Assembly (NCBI GenBank): GCA_963651465.1
Contig: CAVJPS010000018.1
Span: 11,861-75,860 of the forward strand
Source of the DNA: SUG2458 sp963651465
Lineage (GTDB): Bacteria > Bacillota_I > Bacilli_A > RFN20 > CAG-826
DNA: 64,000 nucleotides
Reading direction: 5' to 3'
Shown: positions 52,089-62,323 of the stretch, in pieces
Layout of the letters: every line of letters begins with the position of its first letter
How positions within the stretch are numbered: the stretch's first letter is position 1
The notes under the pieces: model-generated
The model's database searches: none
What the model was told of the DNA's origin: nothing
What the model saw: only the letters and a program-made list of their open reading frames with translations
Position numbers and translations under genes: made by a program

Positions 52089-52697
52089 ATGCCACAATAT
52101 TTTGACAAAAATGACAATTTAAAGGATGTTCCTAAGGTTATTTCTTACGAAATAGGTGGTAAGAAATTCTCTCTTAGCACCAATACTGGTGTGTTTTCCA
52201 AGAATGGTATTGATGAAGGGACTTATGCTTTTCTTAAAGTATTAATCCCTTCTCATCTATCTGGAAAAATCCTCGATTTAGGCTGTGGATATGGGGCTCT
52301 GGGACTCACCCTCGCAGCTTTGAACGAAAATGTCCTATTTACTCTAGCAGACGTTAACGAAAGAGCGTTAGAACTCTGTAAAGTTAATTGCTGCAAATTA
52401 GGTCTTAAAAACGTCACTATCCTTCAAAGTGATGTTTATTCTAAAATTGAAGGCAATTTCGATTCGATTGTGATTAATCCACCAATAAGAGCAGGTAAGA
52501 AAATTATCTATCAAATGTTCGAAGGTGCATTTAATCATTTGAATTACAATGGTTCGCTTTATATTGTTATACGTAAATCGCATGGAGCAGAATCAGCTTG
52601 TAAATTTATAACTTCTGTATTTGGAAATTGTAATTTACTTAAGCGTGACAAAGGCTACTACATGTATCAAGCAATTAAAACGGACAAAGAAAATTAG
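52089..52697 (+). CDS. RsmC/YbxB-like class I SAM-dependent methyltransferase
   Basis: This 202-residue protein sits between rplL and rpoB, where Bacillus has ybxB. It has motif I LDLGCGYGALGLTLA, an acidic residue after beta-2 (LADVNERALEL) and motif IV INPPIRAGK, as in RsmC-type enzymes that methylate guanine N2 in rRNA. A single methyltransferase domain is present. I chose the ATG at 52089, which is correctly spaced from AGGGAG; ATG 52083 is too close, and the frame from 52041 lies inside the attenuator. Confidence 0.9.
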   Translation: MPQYFDKNDNLKDVPKVISYEIGGKKFSLSTNTGVFSKNGIDEGTYAFLKVLIPSHLSGKILDLGCGYGALGLTLAALNENVLFTLADVNERALELCKVNCCKLGLKNVTILQSDVYSKIEGNFDSIVINPPIRAGKKIIYQMFEGAFNHLNYNGSLYIVIRKSHGAESACKFITSVFGNCNLLKRDKGYYMYQAIKTDKEN

Positions 52698-52708
52698 AGA
52701 GGTGCCAT

Positions 52709-55700
52709 ATGAAAGAAAAACAAATCAAATATTTGAATAATGAACGTCGTGATTATTCAAAAGTTAGTGGTAGTTTACAACTTCCAAATTTAGTTGAAAT
52801 CCAAACTGAATCTTACAAACAATTCATGGATACAGGCATCGATGAAGTCTTAAAAGATGTATTCCCAATTTCAAACTTTACAGATACTTTAGAAATTGAA
52901 TACGTCAAATACAGATTTGATCAACCAAAATATGACTTCTTAGAGTGTAAAGAAAGAGATATGACATATTGTCAACCTTTATATGTTACTTTACGCTTAC
53001 ATTTCAAAGAAACTGGAGAAATTAAAGAAGATGAAGTTTATATGGGTGATTTCCCATTAATGACTGATTCAGGTACATTTATTATTAATGGTGCAGAACG
53101 TGTTATCGTTTCACAATTAGTTAGATCTCCAGGTGCTTATATGAGTAAAGAAAGGGATAAAACTGGTAAATTTATTTACGAAGGTGACTTAATCCCAACA
53201 AGAGGTACATGGCTACAATTTGAATCTGATACTAAAGATGTATTATCTGTTCGTATCGATCGTCAAAAGAAAATGTACGCTACAATCTTACTCAAAGCTT
53301 TAGGTTTAGAAAGTGACGAGGACATTGAAGAATTATTCGGTGTTCGCGATAATTTACACGGCACACTTGAGAAAGATAATGAAATTAAATCAGCTCAAAC
53401 TGCTTTATATGAAATTTTCAAAAAACTTAAACCAGGTGAACCAGTTACAGATGAAGGATCTGCAAACTTCTTAGTACAAAAGTTCTTTGATCATAAACGT
53501 TATGACTTAGGACGTGCTGGCCGTTATAAATTTGCTAAAAAATTAGGTGTTTATGCACGTTTAGAAGGACGTGTCCTTGCAGAAAACTTAATTTCTGCTG
53601 ATGGCGAAGTCGTCTATACAGAAGGTACTGTTTTATCAAAAGAAATAGTTGAGGATTTAAAGAATCAACGCTTCTTTGAAAAAGGTGCTCATCAAAGAGA
53701 AATTAAAATCAATAGAAGCTTAGACACACACAATATTGTTAATGTTGTTAAAGTTTATCCAAATGTAAAGAAAGAAATCGTTTCTAACATTGTTGGTACT
53801 GATTTAAATCTTGAAGATGCATGTGTTACAATTCCAGATATTTTAGCAGTCTTCTCATACTTCATGAACATTATGGATGGCTTCGGTGGTACAGATGATA
53901 TTGACCATTTAGGAAACCGTCGTATTCGTTGTGTTGGTGAATTAATTGAAAACCAATTCCGTATTGGTTTATCAAAGATGGCAAAAGCTGTTCGTGAAAA
54001 AATGTCAGTTGCTGAATTTGAAACAGTTACTGCAAAATCACTTGTCAACAGTCGTCCATTAGTAGCAGCTGTTAAAGAATTCTTTGCTACATCTCAATTA
54101 TCACAATTTATGGACCAAGTTAACCCACTTGCTGAATTAACAAACAAACGTCGTTTATCAGCATTAGGTCCTGGTGGTATTACACGTGATCGTGCATCAT
54201 TCGATGTTCGTGACGTTCACTATTCTCACTATGGACGTATTTGTCCTATTGAAACACCAGAAGGTCAAAACATTGGTCTTATTAACAACTTAGCTTGTTA
54301 TGCAAAAATTAACCAATATGGTTTCATTGAAACTCCTTACCGTAAAGTTGATAAAGTTGCTGGTAAAGTTTTAGATGAAACAGTATATATGTCTGCTGAC
54401 GCTGAAAGAGATTTAATCATCGGACAAGCTAACTCTAAATTCTATAATCCTGAAAAAGGTGAAATGGATTTAGATAATAAAGAAATCGTTTGTCGTAGAA
54501 ATGGTGAAAACGAAATTCATGATATTCACGAAATTGATTACTTCGACGTTTCACCAAAACAAATTGTTTCTATTGCTTCAGCATGTATTCCATTCTTAGA
54601 GAACGATGATACAACTCGTGCTCTTATGGGTGCTAATATGCAACGTCAAGCATTACCATTATTAAAACCACACGCACCATTTGTTGGTACAGGTCTTGAA
54701 CATATGATTGCTCGTGACTCTGGTTCAGCAGTTGTTGCAAAAGCAGATGGTGTAGTTAAATATGTTGATTCACGTAAAGTTATTGTTGATGAAGGCAATA
54801 ATGGTGAACACGTATATCGTTTACAAAAATTCGGTCGTTCTAATGCAGGTACATGTATTAACCAAACACCTATTGTCAAAGTTGCACAAGTTATTAAAAC
54901 TGGTGACATTCTTGCAGATGGTCCAGCTATGGAAAATGGTGACTTAGCATTAGGTCAAAACGTAACTATCGCATTCATGACATGGAATGGTTACAACTAT
55001 GAAGATGCTGTCATTATGTCAGAACGTCTTGTAAAAGATGATGTTTATACAACTATTCATATTGAAGAATACGATATTGAATGTCGTGATACAAAATTAG
55101 GATCTGAAGAAATCACAAGAGATCCACCAAATGTTTCTGAAGAAGCAAAAGCTTACCTTGACGAACGTGGTATTATCATTCCAGGTGCTGAAGTTAAGGA
55201 AGGCGATATCTTAGTTGGTAAAGTTACACCAAAAGGACAAACTGAACCAACTCCAGAAGAAAAGCTTTTAATGGCTATCTTCTCACAAAAAACAAACGAT
55301 GGCAAAGATTCATCACTCCGTGTTCCACATGGTGGTGCTGGTATTGTCTTAGATGTTAAATCATTCTCACGTAAAAAAGGTGACGAACTTCCTCCAGGCG
55401 TTAACGAAGTAATTCGTGTCTACATCGTCCAAAAGAGAAAAATCTCTGAAGGTGATAAGATGTCAGGACGTCATGGTAACAAAGGTGTTATCTCACGTAT
55501 TTTACCAGTTGAAGATATGCCATTCTTACCAGATGGTACACCAGTTGACATTATGTTAAACCCATTAGGTGTTCCTTCACGTATGAACATTGGTCAAATT
55601 CTTGAAATTCACTTAGGTATGGCTTGTAAGAGATTAGGTCTCAAGATAGCAACTCCTGTTTTCGATGGTATGACTAATGAAGAAATCTTTGATTTAATGG

Positions 55701-56332
55701 ATAAAGCTCAAATGGCTCACGATGGTAAGACTATTCTTTACGATGGTCGTACTGGTGATCGTTTTGATGAACGTATCTCTGTCGGTGTTATGTACATGAT
55801 TAAACTTGTCCACATGGTTGACGACAAATTACATGCTCGTGCTACAGGACCATATTCACTTGTTACACAACAACCTTTAGGTGGTAAAGCTCAAAACGGT
55901 GGTCAAAGATTTGGTGAAATGGAAGTTTGGGCACTTGAAGCTTATGGTGCAGCTCACATTTTACAAGAAATCTTAACTGTTAAATCTGATGATAGAGTTG
56001 GTCGTAAATTAGCTTATGAATCAATTATTCGTCAAAAACCATTACCAAAACCTGGTATTCCAGAAGCATTCCTTGTTTTACAAAAAGAATTACAAGCATT
56101 ATGTATTGATGTTCGTTTATTCGATAATGAAAATAACGAAATTGATACTGCTGCAATTTCAAAGCAAAACATTGAAGATGAAAGAAGAATCAGTGCTTCT
56201 TTACGTGCTGAATTTAAACCAGCATCAGAAGAATCTGCAAATAACAATTCAGAAGATGATGATTTAGATAGCAAAGAAGAACTTGAAGAAGAAGATTTGC
56301 ATGAATTTGATGCAAATGAAATATTAGATTAA
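52709..56332 (+). CDS. rpoB: RNA polymerase beta subunit
   Basis: RpoB (1207 residues) forms half of the polymerase active centre. Recognisable segments are LIPTRGTWLQFE, SQFMDQVNPLAELTNKRRLS (the rifampicin region), IETPEGQNIGLINNLA, GQNVTIAFMTWNGYNYEDA, GDKMSGRHGNKGVIS and GGKAQNGGQRFGEMEVWALE. The residue equivalent to E. coli His526 is Asn (codon AAC at 54143-54145, residue 479), a change linked to rifampicin insensitivity. The C-terminus adds an acidic tail (DDLDSKEELEEEDLHEFD). It starts 11 bases after the rsmC-like gene. Confidence 0.99.
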   Translation: MKEKQIKYLNNERRDYSKVSGSLQLPNLVEIQTESYKQFMDTGIDEVLKDVFPISNFTDTLEIEYVKYRFDQPKYDFLECKERDMTYCQPLYVTLRLHFKETGEIKEDEVYMGDFPLMTDSGTFIINGAERVIVSQLVRSPGAYMSKERDKTGKFIYEGDLIPTRGTWLQFESDTKDVLSVRIDRQKKMYATILLKALGLESDEDIEELFGVRDNLHGTLEKDNEIKSAQTALYEIFKKLKPGEPVTDEGSANFLVQKFFDHKRYDLGRAGRYKFAKKLGVYARLEGRVLAENLISADGEVVYTEGTVLSKEIVEDLKNQRFFEKGAHQREIKINRSLDTHNIVNVVKVYPNVKKEIVSNIVGTDLNLEDACVTIPDILAVFSYFMNIMDGFGGTDDIDHLGNRRIRCVGELIENQFRIGLSKMAKAVREKMSVAEFETVTAKSLVNSRPLVAAVKEFFATSQLSQFMDQVNPLAELTNKRRLSALGPGGITRDRASFDVRDVHYSHYGRICPIETPEGQNIGLINNLACYAKINQYGFIETPYRKVDKVAGKVLDETVYMSADAERDLIIGQANSKFYNPEKGEMDLDNKEIVCRRNGENEIHDIHEIDYFDVSPKQIVSIASACIPFLENDDTTRALMGANMQRQALPLLKPHAPFVGTGLEHMIARDSGSAVVAKADGVVKYVDSRKVIVDEGNNGEHVYRLQKFGRSNAGTCINQTPIVKVAQVIKTGDILADGPAMENGDLALGQNVTIAFMTWNGYNYEDAVIMSERLVKDDVYTTIHIEEYDIECRDTKLGSEEITRDPPNVSEEAKAYLDERGIIIPGAEVKEGDILVGKVTPKGQTEPTPEEKLLMAIFSQKTNDGKDSSLRVPHGGAGIVLDVKSFSRKKGDELPPGVNEVIRVYIVQKRKISEGDKMSGRHGNKGVISRILPVEDMPFLPDGTPVDIMLNPLGVPSRMNIGQILEIHLGMACKRLGLKIATPVFDGMTNEEIFDLMDKAQMAHDGKTILYDGRTGDRFDERISVGVMYMIKLVHMVDDKLHARATGPYSLVTQQPLGGKAQNGGQRFGEMEVWALEAYGAAHILQEILTVKSDDRVGRKLAYESIIRQKPLPKPGIPEAFLVLQKELQALCIDVRLFDNENNEIDTAAISKQNIEDERRISASLRAEFKPASEESANNNSEDDDLDSKEELEEEDLHEFDANEILD

Positions 56333-56350
56333 TAAGGAGGAGTTAAAAGT

Positions 56351-59300
56351 ATGTTTGATGTAAAAACTTTATCTAAAATCCAAGTTGGATTAGCTTCTCC
56401 TGAAAAGATTCGCTCATGGTCACATGGCGAAGTCAAAAAACCTGAGACAATTAACTATCGTTCTCAAAAACCTGAAATGGATGGCTTATTCTGTGAAAAA
56501 ATCTTTGGACCTTCTAAAGATTATGAATGTCACTGTGGTAAATATAAGAAAATCCGTTTCCAAGGTATAAAATGTGAAAAATGTGGTGTTGAAGTTATTT
56601 CAAAAGAAGTTCGTCGTGAACGTATGGGTCACATCGAACTTGCTTCACCATGTACTCACATTTGGTATTTAAAAGGTATTCCATCAAGAATGGGTTTAAT
56701 TCTTGATGTTTCACCTAGACAACTTGAAGAAGTTATTTACTTTGCTGCTCACATTTGTTTAAACGCTGGTAACTTACCTGAAAATGTCTTAAAATATAGA
56801 GATATTTTAGATGAACATACAGCTCGTTTAGCATTTGCAAGTGCTATTAAATGTTTCCAACAATCAATTGATCCAGATTCTTACGACTTTGCTCGTAGTA
56901 ACGAAATTATTGAAAAGTTAGAAAATCCAAATGAAACATTTGACTTTGCAACAACTGCAAACTTTATTTCAAAATATACAGGTGCTGAATTTGGTGAAGG
57001 TGCTGAAGCTGTTAAGAGACTTCTTAAAGAAGTTGACTTAGACAAAGAATTAGAATTAATTCAAAAAGAATTAAAGAGTACTGAAAACAACAAAAACCAA
57101 AAAAGAGCTAAATTAATTAAGAGACTTGAAGCTGTTGAGGCATTCCATTCTTCCAATAACCGTCCAGAATGGATGGTATTAGATGTAATTCCAGTTATAC
57201 CTCCAGATTTAAGACCTATGTTACCTCTTGATGGTGGTCGTTTCGCTACTGCTGATTTAAATGATTTATATAGACGTGTTATTAATCGTAACAATCGTTT
57301 AAAGAAATTAATTGAAATGAATGCACCTGGCGTTATCTTAATGAACGAAAAACGTATGCTTCAAGAAGCAGTCGATGCATTAATTGATAATGGTAGACGT
57401 AATAAACCAGTTCAAGGTGCTGGTGGCCGTGCATTAAAATCATTATCAACAGGTCTTAAAGGTAAACAAGGTCGTTTCCGTCAAAACTTATTAGGTAAAC
57501 GTGTTGACTATTCTGGTCGTTCAGTTATTGCTGTTGGACCTGATCTAAAGATGTATCAATGTGGTTTACCACGTGAAATGGCAATTCAATTATTAAGACC
57601 TTACATTATTTCAATATTGATGGCACGTGGTAAAGCTGTTTCACAAAAGCAAGCTGATAAGATTATTGATCGTTATGAAGAAATTGTCTTTGATGTTGTC
57701 GAAGAAATTATTTCTCAACACCCAGTCTTATTAAACCGTGCTCCAACACTTCACCGTTTAGGTATTCAAGCATTCCAACCTAAATTAGTTGATGGTCGTG
57801 CAATTCGTTTACACCCATTAGTTTGTACAGGTTTCAACGCTGACTTCGATGGTGACCAAATGGCTGTTCACGTACCTTTATCAAAAGAAGCTCAAGAAGA
57901 AGCTTTAACATTAATGCTTTCTTCAAATAACATCTTAGGTCCTAAAGATGGTAAGCCTATTGTTACACCATCTCAAGACATGGTCTTAGGTAACTACTAT
58001 TTATCAATGGAATCAACAGTTGCTGATTTCAAGAAAAAAGCAGAAGAATGCCGTAACCGTGATATGGAAGACCGTGGCAAGAAAGATGATGAAGAAGCTG
58101 AATTATATGATTTATATGCTCAATGTGAAGGTAAAGTCTTCCGTAACAAAGATGAAGTTATGTTAGCTTACCAAACAAAACAAATTCATTTACATAACCG
58201 TATTGCTATTCCAGGTCATGTTTTACATAAAGATGGATTTACTGAAGAAATGAATAATTCTTATTTAATTACTTCAGTTGGTAAGATTATCTTTAACGAA
58301 ATCTTCCCATCTGATTTCCCATACTTACAAAATCTTTCAATGGATAAAAAAGTTTATGGCGATGAAAAAATTAACCTAAAAGGTGATATGAAAGAATTCT
58401 TCGTACCAAAAGGCACAAATATTAAAGAATACATTGCATCTCTACCTACATGTACACCATTTGGTAAAAAACATTTAGGTGCAATTATTAATGAAGTATT
58501 TAACCGTTATGGTACAACTAAGACATCTGTTGTTCTTGATAAAATGAAAGATCAAGGCTTCAAATATGCTACATTTGCTGGTATTACAGTTTCTATTGCT
58601 GATATTAATGTCATCCAAGGTAAAGATGAATTAGTCGCTGAAGGTGATAAGAAAGTAGCAAAGATTAATAACTTATACCGCAAAGGTTTATTAACTAATA
58701 AAGAACGTTATAAACAAGTTATTGATGTTTGGGGCGATAAAGGCGTCAAGAAACAAGTCGAAGACTTATTAAAGAAGAAGATGGCTGATGAAGTCCGTAA
58801 CCCAATCTTTATGATGAGTAGTTCTGGTGCTCGTGGTAGTACTTCAAACTTCTTACAATTAATTGGTATGCGTGGACTTATGGCTAACCCTCGTGGTGAA
58901 GCAATTGAATTACCTATTAAATCATGTTTCCGTGAAGGTCTTTCAATTTCTGAATTCTTCATTGCTACTCACGGTGCTCGTAAGGGTGGTGCTGATACAG
59001 CTTTAAAAACTGCTGACTCAGGTTACTTAACACGTCGTCTTGTTGACGTTTCTCAAGACGTTATCGTTAGAGAAGAAGATTGTAAGTGTGACCATGGTTT
59101 CTTTGTAAGAGAAATCCGTAACACTGCACAAGACTCTGTTATTGAAAAATTAGATGAACGTTTAATTGGACGTTATTCATGTCACGATATTATTCATCCA
59201 GAAACTGGTGAAGTTATCGTTGCTGGAAATACATTAATCGATGAAAAAACAGCTAAAGCAATTGTTGATGCTGGCATCACTGAAGTTGAAATTCGTACAT

Positions 59301-60391
59301 TATTTACATGTCAAACTAAAGACGGTGTTTGCGTCCACTGTTATGGCCGTAACTTAGCTACTGGTAAAGAAGTTACAGTTGGTCAAGCTGTTGGTATCAT
59401 GGCTGCTCAATCAATTGGTGAACCTGGTACACAATTAACAATGCGTACTTTCCATACTGGTGGTGTTGCTGGTGGAGATATTACTCAAGGTCTTCCTAGA
59501 GTTCAAGAATTATTCGAAGCTCGTAATCCTAAGGGTGAATCAATGATTTCAGAAATCGCTGGTACTGTTAAATCAATTACTGAAAAAGACGGTCGTTCAA
59601 CAATTGTTGTTGAAAACGAATTAGAAAGTAAAGAATATTTAACAAACTATAACGCTAAGTTAAGAGTTAAAGAAGGCGACCAAGTTAGAAATGGTGGTAA
59701 ATTAACTGAAGGTGCTATTTCACCAAAACAATTATTAACCGTTTCTGATACTACTGAAGTCGAAGTATACATCTTAAAAGAAGTACAAAAAGTTTATCGT
59801 TCACAAGGTATTTCAATTTCTGATAAACACATTGAAGTTATTATTCGTCAAATGTTACGTAAACTCCTTGTTGTTGAATCAGGTGATACAACACTTCTTC
59901 CAGGTACAAGAGTTGACGTCGTTGAATTTACAAGACAAAACGGTGAAGTTTTAGCAGTAGGTAAACGTCCTGCTGTCGCTACACCATTAGTCTTAGGTAT
60001 TACTAAGGCTGCTCTTGAAACTGATTCATTCTTAAGTGCTGCATCATTCCAAGAAACTACAAAAGTTTTAACAGATGCTGCAATTAAAGGAAAAGTTGAT
60101 TACTTACACGGCTTAAAAGAAAACGACATTACTGGTAAATTAATTCCTGCAGGAACTGGTTTATTAAGCGATGAAGAAGAAGAAAAGCGTGTTGCTAACT
60201 TTGATGTTATTAAACATATGGAAAAAGTTAAAGAAAAATATAAAGAAGGCGTTTCATTTGCAGAAGATGACGACGAAGAAGAATTTGTCGATGACGAAGA
60301 ATATGTTGACGAAACTGAAATTAACGAAAACGAAGTAGAAGAATCAACTGACGAAGTTGAAAATGATGAAGGAACAAAACTTGTCTTCTAA
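56351..60391 (+). CDS. rpoC: RNA polymerase beta' subunit
   Basis: RpoC (1346 residues) holds the catalytic magnesium: NADFDGDQM lies near residues 497-505. The N-terminal zinc site (CHCGKYKKIRF, CEKCGVEV) and the second zinc site (CKCDHG, CQTKDGVCVHCYG) are complete. NLLGKRVDYSGRSVIAVGP, LLNRAPTLHRLGIQAFQP and QSIGEPGTQLTMRTFHTGG are also intact. About 45 strongly acidic residues (EDDDEEEFVDDEEYVDETE) extend the C-terminus. It starts 18 bases after rpoB with AAGGAGGAG and ends at a terminator. Confidence 0.99.
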   Translation: MFDVKTLSKIQVGLASPEKIRSWSHGEVKKPETINYRSQKPEMDGLFCEKIFGPSKDYECHCGKYKKIRFQGIKCEKCGVEVISKEVRRERMGHIELASPCTHIWYLKGIPSRMGLILDVSPRQLEEVIYFAAHICLNAGNLPENVLKYRDILDEHTARLAFASAIKCFQQSIDPDSYDFARSNEIIEKLENPNETFDFATTANFISKYTGAEFGEGAEAVKRLLKEVDLDKELELIQKELKSTENNKNQKRAKLIKRLEAVEAFHSSNNRPEWMVLDVIPVIPPDLRPMLPLDGGRFATADLNDLYRRVINRNNRLKKLIEMNAPGVILMNEKRMLQEAVDALIDNGRRNKPVQGAGGRALKSLSTGLKGKQGRFRQNLLGKRVDYSGRSVIAVGPDLKMYQCGLPREMAIQLLRPYIISILMARGKAVSQKQADKIIDRYEEIVFDVVEEIISQHPVLLNRAPTLHRLGIQAFQPKLVDGRAIRLHPLVCTGFNADFDGDQMAVHVPLSKEAQEEALTLMLSSNNILGPKDGKPIVTPSQDMVLGNYYLSMESTVADFKKKAEECRNRDMEDRGKKDDEEAELYDLYAQCEGKVFRNKDEVMLAYQTKQIHLHNRIAIPGHVLHKDGFTEEMNNSYLITSVGKIIFNEIFPSDFPYLQNLSMDKKVYGDEKINLKGDMKEFFVPKGTNIKEYIASLPTCTPFGKKHLGAIINEVFNRYGTTKTSVVLDKMKDQGFKYATFAGITVSIADINVIQGKDELVAEGDKKVAKINNLYRKGLLTNKERYKQVIDVWGDKGVKKQVEDLLKKKMADEVRNPIFMMSSSGARGSTSNFLQLIGMRGLMANPRGEAIELPIKSCFREGLSISEFFIATHGARKGGADTALKTADSGYLTRRLVDVSQDVIVREEDCKCDHGFFVREIRNTAQDSVIEKLDERLIGRYSCHDIIHPETGEVIVAGNTLIDEKTAKAIVDAGITEVEIRTLFTCQTKDGVCVHCYGRNLATGKEVTVGQAVGIMAAQSIGEPGTQLTMRTFHTGGVAGGDITQGLPRVQELFEARNPKGESMISEIAGTVKSITEKDGRSTIVVENELESKEYLTNYNAKLRVKEGDQVRNGGKLTEGAISPKQLLTVSDTTEVEVYILKEVQKVYRSQGISISDKHIEVIIRQMLRKLLVVESGDTTLLPGTRVDVVEFTRQNGEVLAVGKRPAVATPLVLGITKAALETDSFLSAASFQETTKVLTDAAIKGKVDYLHGLKENDITGKLIPAGTGLLSDEEEEKRVANFDVIKHMEKVKEKYKEGVSFAEDDDEEEFVDDEEYVDETEINENEVEESTDEVENDEGTKLVF

Positions 60392-60406
60392 AATAAACAA
60401 ATATAG

Positions 60407-60430
60407 AGAGCTAGGTTATCTAGCTCTTTT
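60407..60430 (+). terminator. Terminator of rpoBC
   Basis: AGAGCTAG and CTAGCTCT pair around GTTAT, followed by a T-rich tract. Confidence 0.87.
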
Positions 60431-60442
60431 ATTTTGTTTTTA

Positions 60443-60472
60443 TTGTTCTTTTAAAACTAGGCGTATTATAAT
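60443..60472 (+). promoter_or_regulatory. Promoter of the ECF sigma factor unit
   Basis: TTGTTC (60443-60448), an 18-base spacer and TATAAT (60467-60472). It looks like a housekeeping promoter. I cannot see a separate ECF-type autoregulated promoter. Confidence 0.55.
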
Positions 60473-60530
60473 TTAAAAAGAAACCAATAAAATGGTTAAA
60501 TAAATCGTACTAGAAAGTGAGGGAAGTAAA

Positions 60531-61070
60531 TTGAGTATTGATAATAAAAGACTAATTGAACTGACCTCATCTTTTAAAAATAAAGATTATAGTGGATTTG
60601 ATGAATTCTATGAAATGACTAAGAAGAATTTGTATTTTTCAATTTACGCTGTTGTTAAAAATCACACAGCGACTGAAGATTTATTACAAGACACTTATGT
60701 TAAATTTTTAAATAACGTCGATTCGATCAAAGACGATACTAACCCTTTAGGTTATTTGTTAATTATTGCTCGTAATGCTTCTCTTGATTATATAAAATCA
60801 CGAAAAAGAGAAATTAATTATGATGAATACGATAACGAAGGTGCTTATGGTGGTCAAAATGATGAGTATCAATTTGAGGAAGAAAGTATTTTCAAAAAGG
60901 CTGAAGCAATTTTAAAGCCTAAAGAATTCGAAATATTAATTCTTCATTTAGTAAACGATATGACGTTTGATGAAATTTCCAAACATTTGTCTAGACCTTT
61001 AGGAACAATTCTTTGGAGCTATAACAATTCAATTAAAAAATTAAGGAAAGGAGTAAGTAAGAATGGATGA
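60531..61070 (+). CDS. ECF-type sigma-70 family factor
   Basis: This 179-residue factor has region 2 (KNLYFSIYAVVKNHTATEDL, LQDTYVKFLNNVDSI, NPLGYLLIIARNASLDYIKS) and region 4 (LHLVNDMTFDEISKHLSRPL, GTILWSYNNSIKKLR). It begins with TTG after GTGAGGGAAG and overlaps the next gene by 8 bases, the usual layout for an ECF factor and its anti-sigma. It is the only gene in the window that ends in TGA. If TGA were read through, the protein would gain only two residues. Confidence 0.9.
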   Translation: MSIDNKRLIELTSSFKNKDYSGFDEFYEMTKKNLYFSIYAVVKNHTATEDLLQDTYVKFLNNVDSIKDDTNPLGYLLIIARNASLDYIKSRKREINYDEYDNEGAYGGQNDEYQFEEESIFKKAEAILKPKEFEILILHLVNDMTFDEISKHLSRPLGTILWSYNNSIKKLRKGVSKNG

Positions 61071-62280
61071 AAATAAATTAAAAGAACTATTTAATGTTGA
61101 ATCTTCAAACATTCAAATTAAAACAACTTCAGAAATGATAATGAATAAATTCTTAAATCAAGAAGTTGATTCTTTTAATGTGTCCAAAAAAAACTTACAC
61201 TTCTTTAAATTAAAATTATTTTTAAGTGCAGCAGCTGCAGTTGCTATTGTTGGAATTACTATTGGATCTTATTTCATTGGTAATTCAAACTTAAATTTAA
61301 ATAATGATAATATTACGAGTGAATTTACTAGTGATGTTGCTACAGAAACAATTTTACAAGTCTATAGTGCTGCTTCATTAATTTCTACCAATTCATCCAT
61401 GTATAGCACTACTACAAATGCATTAGCTAAAAAATATTTGCCTAACTATGATTCTTATGAAACTAAATCATATGGCGATAATTATAAAAAAGATATTAGT
61501 GAAGAAACATTCACTAAGATTGCCAAAAATTATCATTTAGTTAATGAGGCTGTTGATACAACATTGTCGCTTGAAAACACAAATAGTTCAATTAATGTTA
61601 ACAAAGGTAATTATCATAATCACAATAATACAAATGAATATATTTATCAGGCTGATTTATCAAAAATTGGTGATGGCAATAATGAATTTTATTTTACCAC
61701 CTACAGTAATTCTCAAAATAACAATGTGTATGTTGATGGTGAAATTAAAAATAATGATGGCGAAGTTTTCCAATGTAATGGCTATATTTACGAAGAAAGC
61801 GAAGATTATTATCGTCCAGAAGAACCTGGATATCATGGACATCCTATTGATGGCTATGAAATAAGTGATCAAAAGCCTTTTGATATTGAATGTGAAAAAC
61901 GTTCATATTTAGATTTAAATGTATATGTTGATGAAAAAACTTATGTAAATATTACTACTGCTGAAAATTATAATGGTACTTCATATTCATACACTTTATA
62001 TGACGAAGACGAAGAGATATATAATATTGACATTTGTTACGTAAACAATGATTTTGGGCCTCGTTCAAATTATCATCGCACTCAAACAGCTTATATAGAA
62101 TATAATAGTTCCTCTGAAAATATTATTTATTTAGTTGAACTGAGTGATGAAAATTCTGAAAATATTATTGAATTTATTTACGATAATTTCTATGGAACAT
62201 TTAAACGTACTGAATTAGTTGATTCCATTGAATATAGATATCGTACTATGTCCAATGGATGGTATGTTACTACTTTTTAA
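61063..62280 (+). CDS. Putative membrane-bound anti-sigma factor
   Basis: This 405-residue protein of no recognised family has a short cytoplasmic N-terminus (about 45 residues), one membrane helix (LSAAAAVAIVGITIGSYFIG) and a large outer region rich in Asn, Tyr, Asp and Glu (for example IYEESEDYYRPEEPGY). Such a layout, together with the 8-base overlap with the sigma factor gene, fits an anti-sigma factor that senses an outside signal. A zinc HxxxCxxC motif is not present. The function is inference. Confidence 0.62.
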   Translation: MDENKLKELFNVESSNIQIKTTSEMIMNKFLNQEVDSFNVSKKNLHFFKLKLFLSAAAAVAIVGITIGSYFIGNSNLNLNNDNITSEFTSDVATETILQVYSAASLISTNSSMYSTTTNALAKKYLPNYDSYETKSYGDNYKKDISEETFTKIAKNYHLVNEAVDTTLSLENTNSSINVNKGNYHNHNNTNEYIYQADLSKIGDGNNEFYFTTYSNSQNNNVYVDGEIKNNDGEVFQCNGYIYEESEDYYRPEEPGYHGHPIDGYEISDQKPFDIECEKRSYLDLNVYVDEKTYVNITTAENYNGTSYSYTLYDEDEEIYNIDICYVNNDFGPRSNYHRTQTAYIEYNSSSENIIYLVELSDENSENIIEFIYDNFYGTFKRTELVDSIEYRYRTMSNGWYVTTF

Positions 62281-62294
62281 TAGTATTAAAAATT

Positions 62295-62302
62295 GATATA
62301 AT
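62295..62302 (+). promoter_or_regulatory. Possible extended -10 promoter of the metalloprotease gene
   Basis: TGATATAAT (62294-62302) is a perfect extended -10 element 22 bases before the start codon. The -35 region is weak. The gene might also be read from the sigma/anti-sigma transcript, since no terminator lies between. Confidence 0.5.
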
Positions 62303-62323
62303 GTTATTGAAGAGGTGATTAAA

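Noticed and set aside
61544..61864. Overlapping frame inside the anti-sigma gene
   Set aside because: Its composition (Ile/Met runs) is a frame shadow; no start signals support it.
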